A stretch of 64,000 nt of DNA from Branchipolynoe longqiensis (GCA_030323885.1 JASIRB010000049.1:62001-126000), one strand, 5' to 3'; shown: positions 1-10,802, counted from the first letter of the stretch. Numbers and translations are program-made. Notes: generated from the sequence alone by a model not told the origin.

Positions 1-844
1 GGCGACGGGGTTTCCGGCCGTAAAGCGTTGCTAGGAGACGCGAATTGCGACTCGCCTGGCAACGAAAGGGGGTCGGCCTTCGGGGCCAGACCGATCAGAC
101 GTACTTTATGACGCTCTGATGTTTTAGCCGAGATTTAGGCCTATTTTATCTAAATTCCAAAGTTGTTTGACATTAAACTGTAGGGGAAGGGTTTGCAACA
201 TGTTTCTACACTATGTACGTTACTCGAATGTTAGTTTGGCTAAGAATAAACAAAGCCGTGAGCTCTTGGAAAAGTAAATTGGAACGTTCCTTGCATTCTT
301 TACTATCCTCCAGTTTTCTATGGAGTAAACCGCTATGGTTGAATCTAACATTGGAATACTTTATATATATAATTAAGGGCCTTGAGCCTAACTAGGCCTT
401 ACACAGCTACTTAGCCCATCTGCGGGGAGATTGGAACAGACATATTAACGGAATTAACGTATAGATCTTCTTGGCTAAAATAAGACATTAACGTAGGCTG
501 ATTATCAGTGACAGTAGCAGAGACACTAGCGCCTCTGCTTAGTTCTGGATCAATTCAAACATATCAAATACACCGTAAGGCGAGTAGACCAGCCAGTAGT
601 GGACACGATTAAATAATCGCTTTGTACTAAACATATTATGTGCGGAGGCAAACCTCCGTATTTAGGCGATACTCGGGCTAGCCGACTTTAGCCCGAGAAA
701 GTACACCGACAGACACAGACTACCTGCAGACGGGACGAGGGGCAGCAGCGGCCGCGGCCGGCCCGAGAAATTCACATGGAAATAATTATATAAATTAACA
801 CGAAGGCTTGCCTTTAGCGGGGGCGGAATAGCCAGACGGTTAAA
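1..844 (+). repeat. 5' LTR, left end outside the window
   Basis: The first 844 bases recur at 15779-16620 with a few dozen substitutions and small indels (for example around 85, 302, 337, 506 and 630-645). The shared block ends at GGTTAAA, directly before the primer site. A TATATATATAA stretch at about 360-370 is a possible core promoter. The true LTR start lies left of base 1, so the LTR is longer than 844 bp. The 60-codon frame inside it (213-395) differs by one residue between copies and is probably not a gene. Confidence 0.93.
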
Positions 845-845
845 C

Positions 846-857
846 TGGTGCCGTGAC
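846..857 (+). other. Primer binding site, His-tRNA type
   Basis: TGGTGCCGTGAC starts one base after the end of the LTR. It is complementary to the 3' end of animal tRNA-His (…GTCACGGCA plus CCA) over 12 bases. The next bases match less well. Position and the leading TGG are exactly those expected for minus-strand primer binding. Confidence 0.8.
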
Positions 858-863
858 CAGGAT

Positions 864-1851
864 ACTAAGGAGTGTAATACCTTCTTATTTACTTTTAATA
901 CGCGAATTATTGAAAGAAAAACGGTGTTTTGTCTTTGTTGACATCTCACTCGTTTCTGACAGTGACAGCGGCTCCTGCCTTGACGTTTCACGCCGTAACA
1001 TGGCGGTTTAGGGAATACCCGAGGTTGCATTAATAATGGAGAAATAATAGTGTTCAACTAAATTGGTATTCCTGGTTTTCTTTAGCGGCTAGTCGTATTA
1101 ATTTTACTGTGAGGGCTACAAGCCTTAGGGCCACAGTCGGGTGGTAAGGCGTCAGGCGCCCACCCAACATAACTACGTTACCCTTGTGTTGCTCTGAACG
1201 GATAGAGTCGAATAGGCGAGGATTAGCTACCCCAGCATAAGGCAATAACGGACGTTATATTTGGTTACAATTTATTAAACAAAAAGAACAAATTAGCTAC
1301 TGCGGCTTGCCGACAATAGGGTCGGTTCTAATCGAATATTTAGTTGGCCGGAGGCAGATAGCTTTGAACTAGCCGCTTTTTCCATTTGTTACAGTATCTC
1401 CTAGCGACGGGGCGCGTCGCGGAGGGAGGTGACGTCAGTACGTGTTTTTGGAACCTCAGCGCAGACACATACGGCGCTGCAGACTGTTTGGTCGACCCGT
1501 AGCGCTGCTCCACTGTTTATGTTTTGGAATAGTCTTTTATTATATACTTTACGCTATACTAAGAACAAATTAAGGGTATTTCTACATCTTCCGGGGGAAA
1601 TAACTAAAAAATAAATAAAATAAAAAATTTTAATTTAATTATTCGGAAATTTACGCGTATCTATACTAACCACAGGGAAGATAGCAAGAAAAGACTAAGG
1701 AAAAGGAACACTAATATCAGGGCATATTACTGTTAATTTCTTTTAGTTGCTCATTTCTTTGTATATACATTTCGGTTATTTGCATTTTTTTCTGAATTTC
1801 AAAGTTTTATTTTTCATATAAAATTTTAGAAATAACCTTTTTGGGGAGTAA
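864..1851. other. Gypsy 5' leader, no gene seen
   Basis: About 1 kb between the primer site and the open gag frame. Short frames exist on both strands, but none resembles a known protein and none is conserved elsewhere in the window. The last 250 bases are very AT-rich. The leader probably carries packaging and translation signals, which I cannot identify. Confidence 0.6.
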
Positions 1852-1938
1852 AACATAGTTGTAGTAGTCAGGGAGAAAAAAAATAGATATATTGCGTTTC
1901 CGGGCGACGGCAAAAGCACGGCGAGGAAGCACCAGGAC

Positions 1939-3861
1939 TTGACTGTCCCCGTGTCTTCTCGCCGCAGCTGCCTGCGATCGGCAGGAAATGTGGAAGAAGA
2001 CGGGGACGAGCAAGAGGTGCTGTCATCAGATAGTGCCTCTATAAATACGGACAATGTCCGATCGGGTGGAGTATCTCCCCGTAATTTAACTGCGGACCAA
2101 GTCTGCTATGGTGGTGCATTGCCCCCATCAATAAATGAAAATGCACAGAGCTGGGGCTCGGGTCCCCGTATCCCAGATACGGGCCCTGCCCCCCGCGAAT
2201 CTCAAAAGATCCCACATCCTAGGGGACACGGGCCAGATCGCGTATCCTTCCTCCGGGCCACGGAAGGGGATACGGGCTCGCACGTTCCTATCCTACCTCC
2301 CCCGGAGGTAGATATCACTTATATGTTGCCAACCCCGCTGCACGGGGAAAAACGTGAAAAGGTTCACGCCTTAGAATTACGGGAGGCCCAGCTCCTCGCC
2401 CGTGAAGATGAGTTGAATGCCAAATGGCGAGAATTTGCTGATTGTCAGGAGAAGGGACGGGGCCCGTTAGCCCTGAACCCCGCTGTCCGTGATACGGGCA
2501 TCACTGACCAAATGATTGATGCCATTCAGCAACAAAATGGGCGTTGCCCGTATGTAATGGAAAATAAAAACGCGTCTAACGCATACAGTGGCAGAACTAA
2601 TGCCTACCTAACGTCGAACGGCCCCACCGCATCTAATAGCAACCAACGGGAGCCCGTAAATGTCGACTCCTACGCTACTTATCGTTTTACGAATGAGGAG
2701 CATGCCATCATCCGATCCAACCCGGCGATTCGCCGGGCGGTGATGGAGGCTTCCAGCATCAACCCGGGGATAGGTGCCTCGGCTGTCAGCCGGTCCATGC
2801 AGTTACGGGACCGTAATATTAGCATCCAGGAGCAGTTCCAACCCGCAAGGGTTAGAGCTGTGGAGGTGCCTCCCTTTGATGGAATCCACCAAGAATGGGA
2901 TACCTGGTGGGAGAAATTTAGCAAGGCGATGGCCGTAAACCGGTGGAATGAAACCACCGCGTTGACACGCCTCTTGCATTTATTACAAGATGGTCCAGGA
3001 CAGCTGGCTGTAGACAGGTGGGAGCAGGATAACTGTGACACCTTAGATGAACTAGTTGAGGCGTTGGCCTGGCAGTTCAAGGGGTTAGACCCCTTATCAA
3101 AATGGGAACTCTTTGAAACACGTTTCCAAAGGCCTGCCGACCCCGCGAATTCCATTTATTATGGGATGCTGCTCGAGTCGGAAGCAAAAAAAGCCGGGCT
3201 AGGCTGCGGCATGTCACAGGATTTAATTGCACGTAAAACTGTAGCCGTGTTCATTAACGGACTAAGAGACCGTGAAGAACGCGATATTATTATTAAACAG
3301 TGGTCCCCTGGTAGACATACAATGGAGGATATATATCAGATGCTGCGAGACCATGCGGCCAAAGCACGTCTTATTCCAGCTAGACGCGGGGTGGCTGGGA
3401 TCACTAATGCCCCAGCTGACCATGAACATGACCACCAAAATACGGGCATAAGCGCGTTTCACGGACAAGGGGCGAAACCAAATGCTGATCGCCCCGCTAA
3501 CCACCCCGGTAAAGGAGACTGGCATGGCAAACGCCAGCAAACTAATAATGGGAACCAGGGACGGTCCTCCGGGCCAGCCCCAAGAAACCCCAATTTTAAT
3601 AGGCCTCGCCTAATCACACCTGACACCGAGTGCTATCGTTGTCGAGGTTTTGGGCATATGGCATCTAAATGCCCTCATACTAAAACACGGTCAATTGAAC
3701 AGGCTATGTTGGAGGGTGCCCGCGAAGGACGTGACAACTCCTACCATAATGCGGCCGTACTAGCCCGTCTGAGGGCGGCCAAAAGCAAAAATATAGCGGC
3801 CATGCCAACTACACCGCCTTCCGGGGCAGAATTTATTGAAGATGGCCCGTATTTAAATTAG
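1939..3861 (+). CDS. gag: Gag polyprotein of the giant Gypsy element
   Basis: Structural protein that assembles the cytoplasmic particle and packages the RNA. The frame is open from 1852, but no ATG occurs before 2323. Translation therefore starts at a non-ATG codon, after splicing, or at 2323; 1939 is the first near-cognate codon (TTG) and is uncertain. Seen: a disordered, proline-rich N-terminal third; a helical capsid-like region (about residues 310-480) with the FDG..eWdtWwekF pattern of Gypsy capsids; and a CCHC knuckle CYRCRGFGHMASKC near residue 567. The frame closes with TAG at 3859-3861, inside the ribosomal frameshift signal that leads into pol. No internal stop is present, so this gag looks intact. 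Confidence 0.88.
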   Translation: MTVPVSSRRSCLRSAGNVEEDGDEQEVLSSDSASINTDNVRSGGVSPRNLTADQVCYGGALPPSINENAQSWGSGPRIPDTGPAPRESQKIPHPRGHGPDRVSFLRATEGDTGSHVPILPPPEVDITYMLPTPLHGEKREKVHALELREAQLLAREDELNAKWREFADCQEKGRGPLALNPAVRDTGITDQMIDAIQQQNGRCPYVMENKNASNAYSGRTNAYLTSNGPTASNSNQREPVNVDSYATYRFTNEEHAIIRSNPAIRRAVMEASSINPGIGASAVSRSMQLRDRNISIQEQFQPARVRAVEVPPFDGIHQEWDTWWEKFSKAMAVNRWNETTALTRLLHLLQDGPGQLAVDRWEQDNCDTLDELVEALAWQFKGLDPLSKWELFETRFQRPADPANSIYYGMLLESEAKKAGLGCGMSQDLIARKTVAVFINGLRDREERDIIIKQWSPGRHTMEDIYQMLRDHAAKARLIPARRGVAGITNAPADHEHDHQNTGISAFHGQGAKPNADRPANHPGKGDWHGKRQQTNNGNQGRSSGPAPRNPNFNRPRLITPDTECYRCRGFGHMASKCPHTKTRSIEQAMLEGAREGRDNSYHNAAVLARLRAAKSKNIAAMPTTPPSGAEFIEDGPYLN

Positions 3862-6800
3862 AGACAGCTGCAACGCCGGGAGTGTTGCCAGCTAAGGTAT
3901 CACCGGGAAACCTTCCGAGTGCAACTGTCGAAAGTTGTGCTAATGCCCCTTTGCAACATCTCTCGACAGAGTTGTGCTCTCTCTTAACACCCACTTGCTC
4001 TGCACTACATGTCCGCCAGGTTTTCTTGGCGGGTATGCGGTCGTTGTGCTCACTAAACGCGAGCGACAGCGAACCTGATAGGTGTATGGAGTATATATTA
4101 AAGAAAACCGGTCTGGACTTACAAATTGTAGGTGAGCGAGACCGATTTGTGACTGATATTTTCCCACTCAACGGGAAAAGATGGTATATCCCCATCAAAA
4201 TTAGAGGCTCTAAAGGATTTTTCCTCATCGATACGGGCGCGGCTATGTCCGTGATAGGGAAACAATTCTTTGATGATCTCAAATTAAACACCCGTAATTT
4301 GGTGTCAGACGTTAGACCATTGAGCGTTACGGGCCTGGTGATACCACAATTTGGTTGTACTAGCATACCCTTAGGTATTGCTAACCAGGTCTTTCACTCA
4401 TCGGTCTTAATAGTCGACATACCCGAGGATGGTATATTGGGGAGTGACTGGATGTCATTTTATGAAGCCAGCCTAACCCCGCATAATGGGCTCTTTGAGG
4501 TGTTACAACCCTATAATTTAGTCACACATTGTCAACTCAGGACAGATTGCGGTCTTGCATATCTGGCTGAGGACGTGACAATGGCCGCCTATCAAATGGT
4601 AGCGGCCTTAATTGCCACCAGGCAGATAGACGGGGAAGGGCAATGTTTAATCGAACCCGACCCGGAAATACTCGATCCCCTAGGGATCGCGTCGGCACCG
4701 TCCTTGATCAGTAGCTCCAAGAGTGCAGTCCTACCTATCTGTAACACTACGGATGATTTGGTTCATCTGTCGCGGGGCCAACTCATTGGTAAGGCAACGG
4801 AGGCCAGATCACATGGAGCCATCGACAGCCCAACAGCTGCCCTAGTATTTGACCTCTTAAAAAGAGAACGCGGGGTGGAGGGGTTTGGCGGATCCCCGGA
4901 GCCCGTAGTTGCAGTAAATAGGAATCAGTATGACGGGCTACCACAAATCCCCGATTTCATACTATCCATGGCAGAGGCCACACATCTGGACCGTAAAAGA
5001 GATAAGATGAAAATTGCAGAATTCTTATTCGAGTTCTATGACATATTCGCGAAGCCGGACGCTAAATTGGGCTGGACCGATGTGGTGCAACACCACATAG
5101 ACACTGGTGACAATGCCCCGTTTAGGATTCCGTACCGCCGCTTAATGGATTCCAAGAAACAGGCCTTGGAAGACGAGGTGGCCAAAATGCTGGCGGCCGG
5201 AATTATTACGGACAGCAAGAGTCCTTACAGTTCGCCCGTACACTTGGTTACCAAGAAGGATGGGACGTGGCGGTTTTGCATTGACTACCGTAAATTAAAT
5301 GCGATGACCCGTAAGAATGCGTACCCCTTACCACGCATAGACGAGAGCCTGGATAGCCTTGGAGGAAATAAGTGGTTCTGCACATTGGACCTTCAATCTG
5401 GATACCATCAAGTCGCGATGCAGGATGAGGACCGGGAGAAAACGGCCTTCGCTACTCATATAGGATTATACGAGTGGAAGGTAATGCCTTTCGGTCTTTG
5501 TAATGCACCTGCTACCTTTGAAAAAATGATGGCTGAGATGTTAAATGGCTTGTTATTTACACACTGTTTAGTATACTTAGATGACATCATTATATTTGGT
5601 GACACTATCCGTAAGTGTCGCGATAATTTACGGGAAGTATTCCTTAGGCTGCGTAAATACAAACTTAAACTCAAACCGTCTAAATGAAATTTGTTTCGCC
5701 GTGAAACGGAGTATTTGGGCCGTATTGTCTCCGGGCAAGGCATTAAAGCCGACCCGCGGAAAGTGGAGGCCATTACTAATTGGCCTGCACCCAGGTCCCC
5801 CAAGGAGACCAAAAGTTTGATAGGATTTGCCTCGTACTATCGAGATTTTATTCCTAAATTTGCTGAAGTAGTCGCACCCATACAGGACATGGCGAACGTG
5901 AGCACGCAAGATTTTGACTGGGGAACACCTCAGGATGAGGCATTCCTGGAGTTAAAACGGTTGTTCGTAGTTACGCCCGTATTGGGCTACCCTAGGCCTA
6001 TCGGGCAGTTTATTCTGGATACTGACGCGAGTGCATTTGCCATAGCCGGCGCTTTAAGCCGGCTACAGGATGGGGTAGAAGTACCCATTACCTTTGCCAG
6101 CAACAGGCTATAAGTGCCTGTCAACGGCGATATTGTACCACATCTATACCAAAAAGTGGCGACATTATTTTTGGGATGCTGAATTTCAGATTCGGACTGA
6201 CCATCACTCCTTGAAGTGGCTATTGAATTTTAAAGAAGCAGAGGGGATGATAGGACGTTGGTTGGCTTGGCTCTCTGAGTTTGGTCTAACCAACACACAA
6301 ATTACCTATCGGCCGGGTTCCCAACATATTAACGCCGACCCACTGAGTCGCATTCCAGTCCGTCGTTGTGGCATACCAGAATGTGAAGACTGTGGGGCGC
6401 ACACGGCAGTGGTTGCATCTCTGGGTAACGACACGGAAATTGAAAGCAATTTAAACTTCTGGTCACAAGCTGAGATCCGTCAAGCGCAAGCAAATGACGA
6501 TACCTGCTCAGCTGTAATTACATTATTAAGGGAGCAAAAGGAGAGACCGCCTAGAGATCTCACCAGTGCCGAAAATACAGAGACTATTAAATTAGTAAAT
6601 CAATGGGATCAGTTGGTATTGGTGGATGGGTTGTTGTGTAGAAACGCGCTTGATAGTGCTACACTGACGACGCACCAACAAATTATTATTCCTTTTCTAC
6701 TAAGGGAAGACGTATTGGCGTTCTGCCATGGCCATAAGACGTCATCGCATTTCGGTTGGGAAAGAACTCTCGACAAATTGCGTGCGAGGTATTATTGGCC

Positions 6801-7872
6801 TGGGATGAACGCACGAGTGAGGGATTGGGTTCGTTCCTGCCCTAAATGTATAACCGTTAAACCCGGGCTGGGATTACCCAAGATGCCCTTACAACAACAA
6901 ATGACTGGCCAACGCTGGGGTCGGTTATCGTGTGACTTTGTCTCAGGTTTCAAACTTACCAGTAGGGGCAATCTGGTAATGATGGTCGTGCAAGATCATT
7001 TTACAAAATACGTACAAGTTTACCCGTTAGGCAATAAAACTGCAACCGTGGCGGCACAAGCCCTAGTGGACAACTGGGTACTCATTTTCGTGGCACCGAT
7101 TTCTTTACACTCGGACCAAGGGAGAGAATTTGCGGCGGAGTTATTCCAGTCTATGATGTTCCTCATAGGCTGCCATAAGACCCGCACCAATCCCTACTGT
7201 CCGCGATCAAATGGGTTAGTCGAACGATTTAATAGGACCTTAATTTCTGCTTTGGCTTGCCTGGTCAATGAAGACCAAAGTGATTGGGATTTGCAAGCTA
7301 AATATGTAGCACATGCGTACAACTGCACCGTCCATGCAGCCACCGGGGTTACTCCTAATACCCTGGTGTTTGGAGAGGAGTTACGCTTGCCTTGTGACTT
7401 ACAATTCGGAGTGTTGCATAAACCCTCCACCGACCCCTGTACACCAGCTTTCATCCGATGGCTGGAGTGTTGTTTCCACAATGCCTATGGAAGGGTACGT
7501 AATAACACGGGGAAAAGCATTCGGAGAAACAAGAATTTATATGGCAATGCCGACTTCCCTAGATTTAAATTAGGCGACCTGGTATTACGATATCATGAGC
7601 CAACAGCAAATATTAAATTGGCGCCAAACTGGGACGGGCCATGGGAAATCTGCGAAGTCCTATCAGATACGACGGTTGTAATCCGAACCGCCCAATTACC
7701 GGCTCGTAAATCTAGCACGGGTCGCTTGAAACCTTACACCGCCCGCATGCCGGCGGTGGGCGGAAATGGTAGATTAATTACGGCCGCTGATAAGGCTTCG
7801 ACTTCTGAGGCGCCCCAGCTGCCGACCCCTGCCCTCCTGGAGGAGCCGATAGCTGGGCCGAGTGACGGTTGA
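3840..7872 (+). pseudogene. pol: Pol polyprotein (PR-RT-RNaseH-IN), broken by one stop and one frameshift
   Basis: Protease motif LIDTGA has its Asp at 4230. RT carries RFCIDYRKLNA, LDLQSGYHQV, FGLCNAPATF and the catalytic YLDD at 5574-5585. RNase H begins FILDTDAS and continues IRTDHHSLKWLL. Integrase has an H2C2 zinc domain (HGHKTSSHFG … CPKC) and a DDE triad with Asp 6934, Asp 7114 and Glu 7222; a GPWE block of GPY/F type follows. Two lesions: an in-frame TGA at 5685-5687, where relatives have the Cys of KC.LF; and a frameshift near 6105-6115 in RNase H, where about 15-20 residues also seem to be missing. Apart from these the frame is intact to 7872. No chromodomain is seen at the C-terminus. 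Confidence 0.92.
3852..3906 (+). promoter_or_regulatory. -1 programmed ribosomal frameshift signal (gag to pol)
   Basis: Heptamer TTTAAAT at 3852-3858 reads T TTA AAT in the gag frame, the canonical X XXY YYZ slippery form, directly before the gag TAG. A -1 slip enters the pol frame, open from 3840. After a 7-base spacer there is a hairpin: AGCTG-CAAC (3866-3874) pairs with GTTG-C-CAGCT (3884-3893), one bulged C and a 9-base loop. The loop CCGG (3876-3879) can also pair with CCGG at 3903-3906, which would make an H-type pseudoknot. Spacing and parts match retroviral signals. Use in vivo is inferred. Confidence 0.85.
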
Positions 7873-7964
7873 GTTTGAAACAAAGGACGCCGTTTGTGTC
7901 CCATGCTATGTGTTATACCACATGGTAAAGTTAGTGAGAGTTTGTACAACAACCCAAAAATAAT

Positions 7965-7986
7965 AATAAATAAATCAATCAATAAA
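7965..7986 (+). promoter_or_regulatory. Possible poly(A) signals after pol
   Basis: AATAAA occurs at 7965-7970 and again at 7981-7986, the latter running into a 12-base A tract. This lies about 95 bases after the pol stop. It could end a gag-pol mRNA ahead of the cargo genes, which have their own promoter. Confidence 0.4.
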
Positions 7987-7994
7987 AAAAAAAA

Positions 7995-8647
7995 TCCCTA
8001 ACAAGGTTATTCGATACTACTATTCGTATAATATCGATAACGGGTAACGTAATAACGTAGCACATACCAAACCAACTGTGAACAATTTAATTCAAAATAC
8101 AACACAAGCCCTAACAAGGGTGAGACATATTACAATCCAAATAACACGAATAACAAAATTAGGAATGCAAGCTATAGATATAAATAGGGGTGATCAACTC
8201 CACTATGCATAGCCTTGTATCTTCCACATCTTAATTCACACTTAAGTTGCTATGCATAATACTCAGATAAAGGATACGTGGGTTCCACTCTCACTAGGGG
8301 AGAGATAAAATCATTCGTGTCCACAGAATGTCCGAATATACAGTAGGGGACTGTAGTACACCATTAGATGGTTCTGGCAATACGGGCGATGGGAATAAAC
8401 GATATCTAACCGTGTCCCAACGGGCACCCGTAAAGTCTCGGGCACCCGTATGAAATAACCATCATGATCAAAGTAAATATTGATAACTAACGAATAAACA
8501 GTAATCAAGCCTGGCGAACAAAGGATACATAACACCAGGTTCAAGTAAGACGAATGGTCAAATGTTTATGTGCATCTTAAAATCTATATATACACATCTA
8601 AAAACAAAAAATATAACATAGTTCAGGACCCTGACGGGGCCCAGTTC
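7995..8647. other. Non-coding spacer after pol
   Basis: AT-rich, with no convincing frame. It contains several copies of the element's recurrent TACGGGC word and its complement (8384-8450). It would be the 3' untranslated or downstream region of the antisense gene; no AATAAA is seen for that gene on the minus strand here. Confidence 0.5.
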
Positions 8648-9738
8648 CTAAAGGGTAACCTCGCATATACATGCGACGAGGCGCTGAGCCCACATCTTCC
8701 GTGTCGACGGGCCGGCATGGCAGCCATCACGCAGCCGGTCGTATCGGGTGGCGGGATGGGCGGGGTCGCCGGTGTGGATGGTCTCCGCCAGCCAGGCGGT
8801 CGGCTCGCCGCTCATCCGGTTCCGCCCCCCGATCGTCTCGTTGTACATGACGACGATATCGTCGAGGAAGGCCTGTAGAAGAAAACGAAAAGAAACAAAT
8901 ATATAATCCGTTGAACTACAAGGGATGGCCCCGTAGCTAACACCCTAGACGACACATAGTATTTACCTGATCAGGGTGGTCGAGAACCCCCTCGTCCCGC
9001 ATAGCCCAATCCTGGGCGAGGGTCATCTTGCGCCGCCCTGGGTCGTTGCAGTCGCGGAGGTTGACCCCCGCGATGGTGGCGAACGCATGTCGGCCTCGGT
9101 AGACCGTGTTTAGCGGGTCAACGGCCTCCCCACGCGCGTCGCATAGATCTGCGTATACGGTCAGAGGGCTGGTGCTCCGGAGAGTGATCCTTCCCCGGCG
9201 CCGCACCGTAATGTCGCAGATCCCCGCCATTAGTACACAGTAGTCGGGCTCAAACTGCCTGTAATTCGAGAGAATACATTGAAGTTTACGGGCACACTCA
9301 GGATTCACAGGCGGGGATAACGGATACATAACGTATGTGGTCTAAATATACGGGCCAGTACAACTATTTACGGGTACACCCATGATTTACGGGCCAGAAT
9401 GGCTGATACATCACAGATCTGGTATAAATTTTACGGGCCGGTGTGACACTTTTACGGGGTACACGCAGGATTCACGGACGGGACTGGCCACCTGGTAGGT
9501 TAACCTACGAGCCAGTAGGAAATTACGGCTACACGGGATTTACAAGTGCGACTGACCGGTACGTAATTGGAGTGAATTGTTAATTTACTCACTGGATCTC
9601 GGGCAGGGCTCGGCGCATGGACTCGACGTACCCCTTCCCGGGGAAGAAGGAGACATGAAACTGGTGTTCCGGGGCCAACCGGTGGAGAAGAGGCTCCAGC
9701 CCCCGCCCCCGGGAATCGGCTACTACGGCGACTTTCAT
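8648..9738 (-). CDS. Three-exon SGNH/GDSL-hydrolase-like gene, antisense inside the Gypsy element
   Basis: Minus strand: exon 1 9738-9593, exon 2 9258-8967, exon 3 8872-8648, total 663 nt (220 residues). Donors are CA|GTGAGT and CAG|GTAAAT; acceptors are TTACAG|G and a strong pyrimidine tract ending CTACAG|G. Phases (2, then 0) join without a stop. The product has the SGNH blocks in order: ADSRGRG near the start (nucleophile Ser9, block I), glycines 34 and 36 (block II), LMAGICDIT (block III, G61…D64, with Cys in place of Asn) and RDGCH (block V, Asp195 and His198). About 200 residues is normal for the fold. The family hydrolyses esters or acyl groups, but the substrate here is unknown. No signal peptide is obvious. 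The coding part is GC-rich against AT-rich flanks. The missing block III Asn leaves activity uncertain. Confidence 0.82.
9285..9480. repeat. Array of TTYACGGGC words in intron 1 of the antisense gene
   Basis: The ACGGG core starts at 9288, 9350, 9370, 9389, 9433, 9454 and 9474. Most steps are 19-21 bases or about twice that, with degenerate copies near 9307. This is two helical turns apart, as in arrays of protein-binding sites or a decayed 20-bp repeat. Confidence 0.65.
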
Positions 9739-10540
9739 TTTCAGTTTTTTTGTCAGGCGGCGTGTGAGCTTGTGTGTAGATGACGCGCTGTAATGGCGCC
9801 CGGGTGAATACCGCTGGTAGCCTGCGGGGTTCGACTACTCGGCGCCTCCCGCGTGCCCGTAACCAGACAGCGAGCGCGCTGGTTCCCGACTACACGCTAC
9901 ACCCCGCTGGGTACCGATTTGTGTTTGTTTTGAAGTACAGGTTCCGTGTGGAACTGTGGAATGTTGGCCCTATCAAAAGTTTAGCAAACGACAATTGTCA
10001 AATCCGTTAGGGTGGTCCATGCAGCCAACCCACCATAATGGACTACTAGTAAATAAGTCCACGGGTACCAGCTTACCGATACCCATATTCGTGGTTTCAT
10101 CAAAACATTAAAAAGCAATGAAACCGCGACACGCTTTGGTGACAACACGAACGGGTCGAGTTGGAAACGCCTTTCTGGAACTATATCGTTCTAATAAATT
10201 TAATCACATCCCGTAACGTGAATGGTGCCCCTATTCACTTAGTTGTACTAGCCAAGGCGATGCAAAAAGGAATAAAAAATAAAAAGAAAAGAAAATAAAA
10301 AATAAATAAAAATAAAAATAAAAAAAAATAGTGTGAAATAAAAAAGAAAAGAAAATAAACTACACACGGGTATTTATTTATAATTTGTTAGTTAACATCG
10401 TGGATGCACGCCTTTGCAATTTAACGCTTCCAATTCAGACGATCGGGGGTTTACGTCATTAGTCGCCTTGGAGACCACGCTCTCGGTGACCTATTTCGCC
10501 GCAGTGACACGGGCTGCAAGCGGTTTCCCGCCAAAGCGCA
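9739..10540. other. Non-coding region between the divergent cargo genes
   Basis: Upstream of both the antisense gene and the sense ORF. The stretch next to the antisense ATG is GC-rich without a TATA box on that strand. An A-rich simple stretch (AATAAAAATAAA type) lies at 10267-10360. No coding frame is supported. Confidence 0.5.
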
Positions 10541-10548
10541 CCCTCGCC

Positions 10549-10802
10549 ATTGGCTGACGGATTACTAGAACGCGCTGCTGTCCACATCGTGGGAGCTGGG
10601 CGTATTTTTCAGTCAGTCGTCATCTGGTTCTCGCTGGATGTCGACCCACCCTCTCTCTCTCTCCTAAGAATTTGCAGAGGCTGTTGGTTCGAGCCCCTTG
10701 CTGTCGGCAAGCGGGTACGCGCTTTTGGCGGGTTAGAGCTGCTTATAAAAAGGGTTCCAACATCCTCGGCGTTTGTGGACTGTATATTCATTAAAAGTAA
10801 GT
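10549..10802 (+). promoter_or_regulatory. Internal core promoter for the downstream ORF
   Basis: A reversed CCAAT box (ATTGG, 10549-10553) is followed by a clear TATA box TATAAAAAGG at 10744-10753. The predicted start is about 10774, some 80 bases before the ATG at 10857. A strong splice-donor word A|GTAAGT lies at 10797-10802 in the leader; whether it is used is unknown. A separate promoter so far from the LTR suggests the cargo gene is transcribed on its own. Confidence 0.6.

Noticed and set aside
213..395. 60-codon frame found in both LTRs
   Set aside because: Its conservation follows from LTR identity; no protein features.
5685..5687. Selenocysteine at the TGA in RT
   Set aside because: No reason for selenocysteine at this position and no insertion element sought or seen; a point mutation is simpler.
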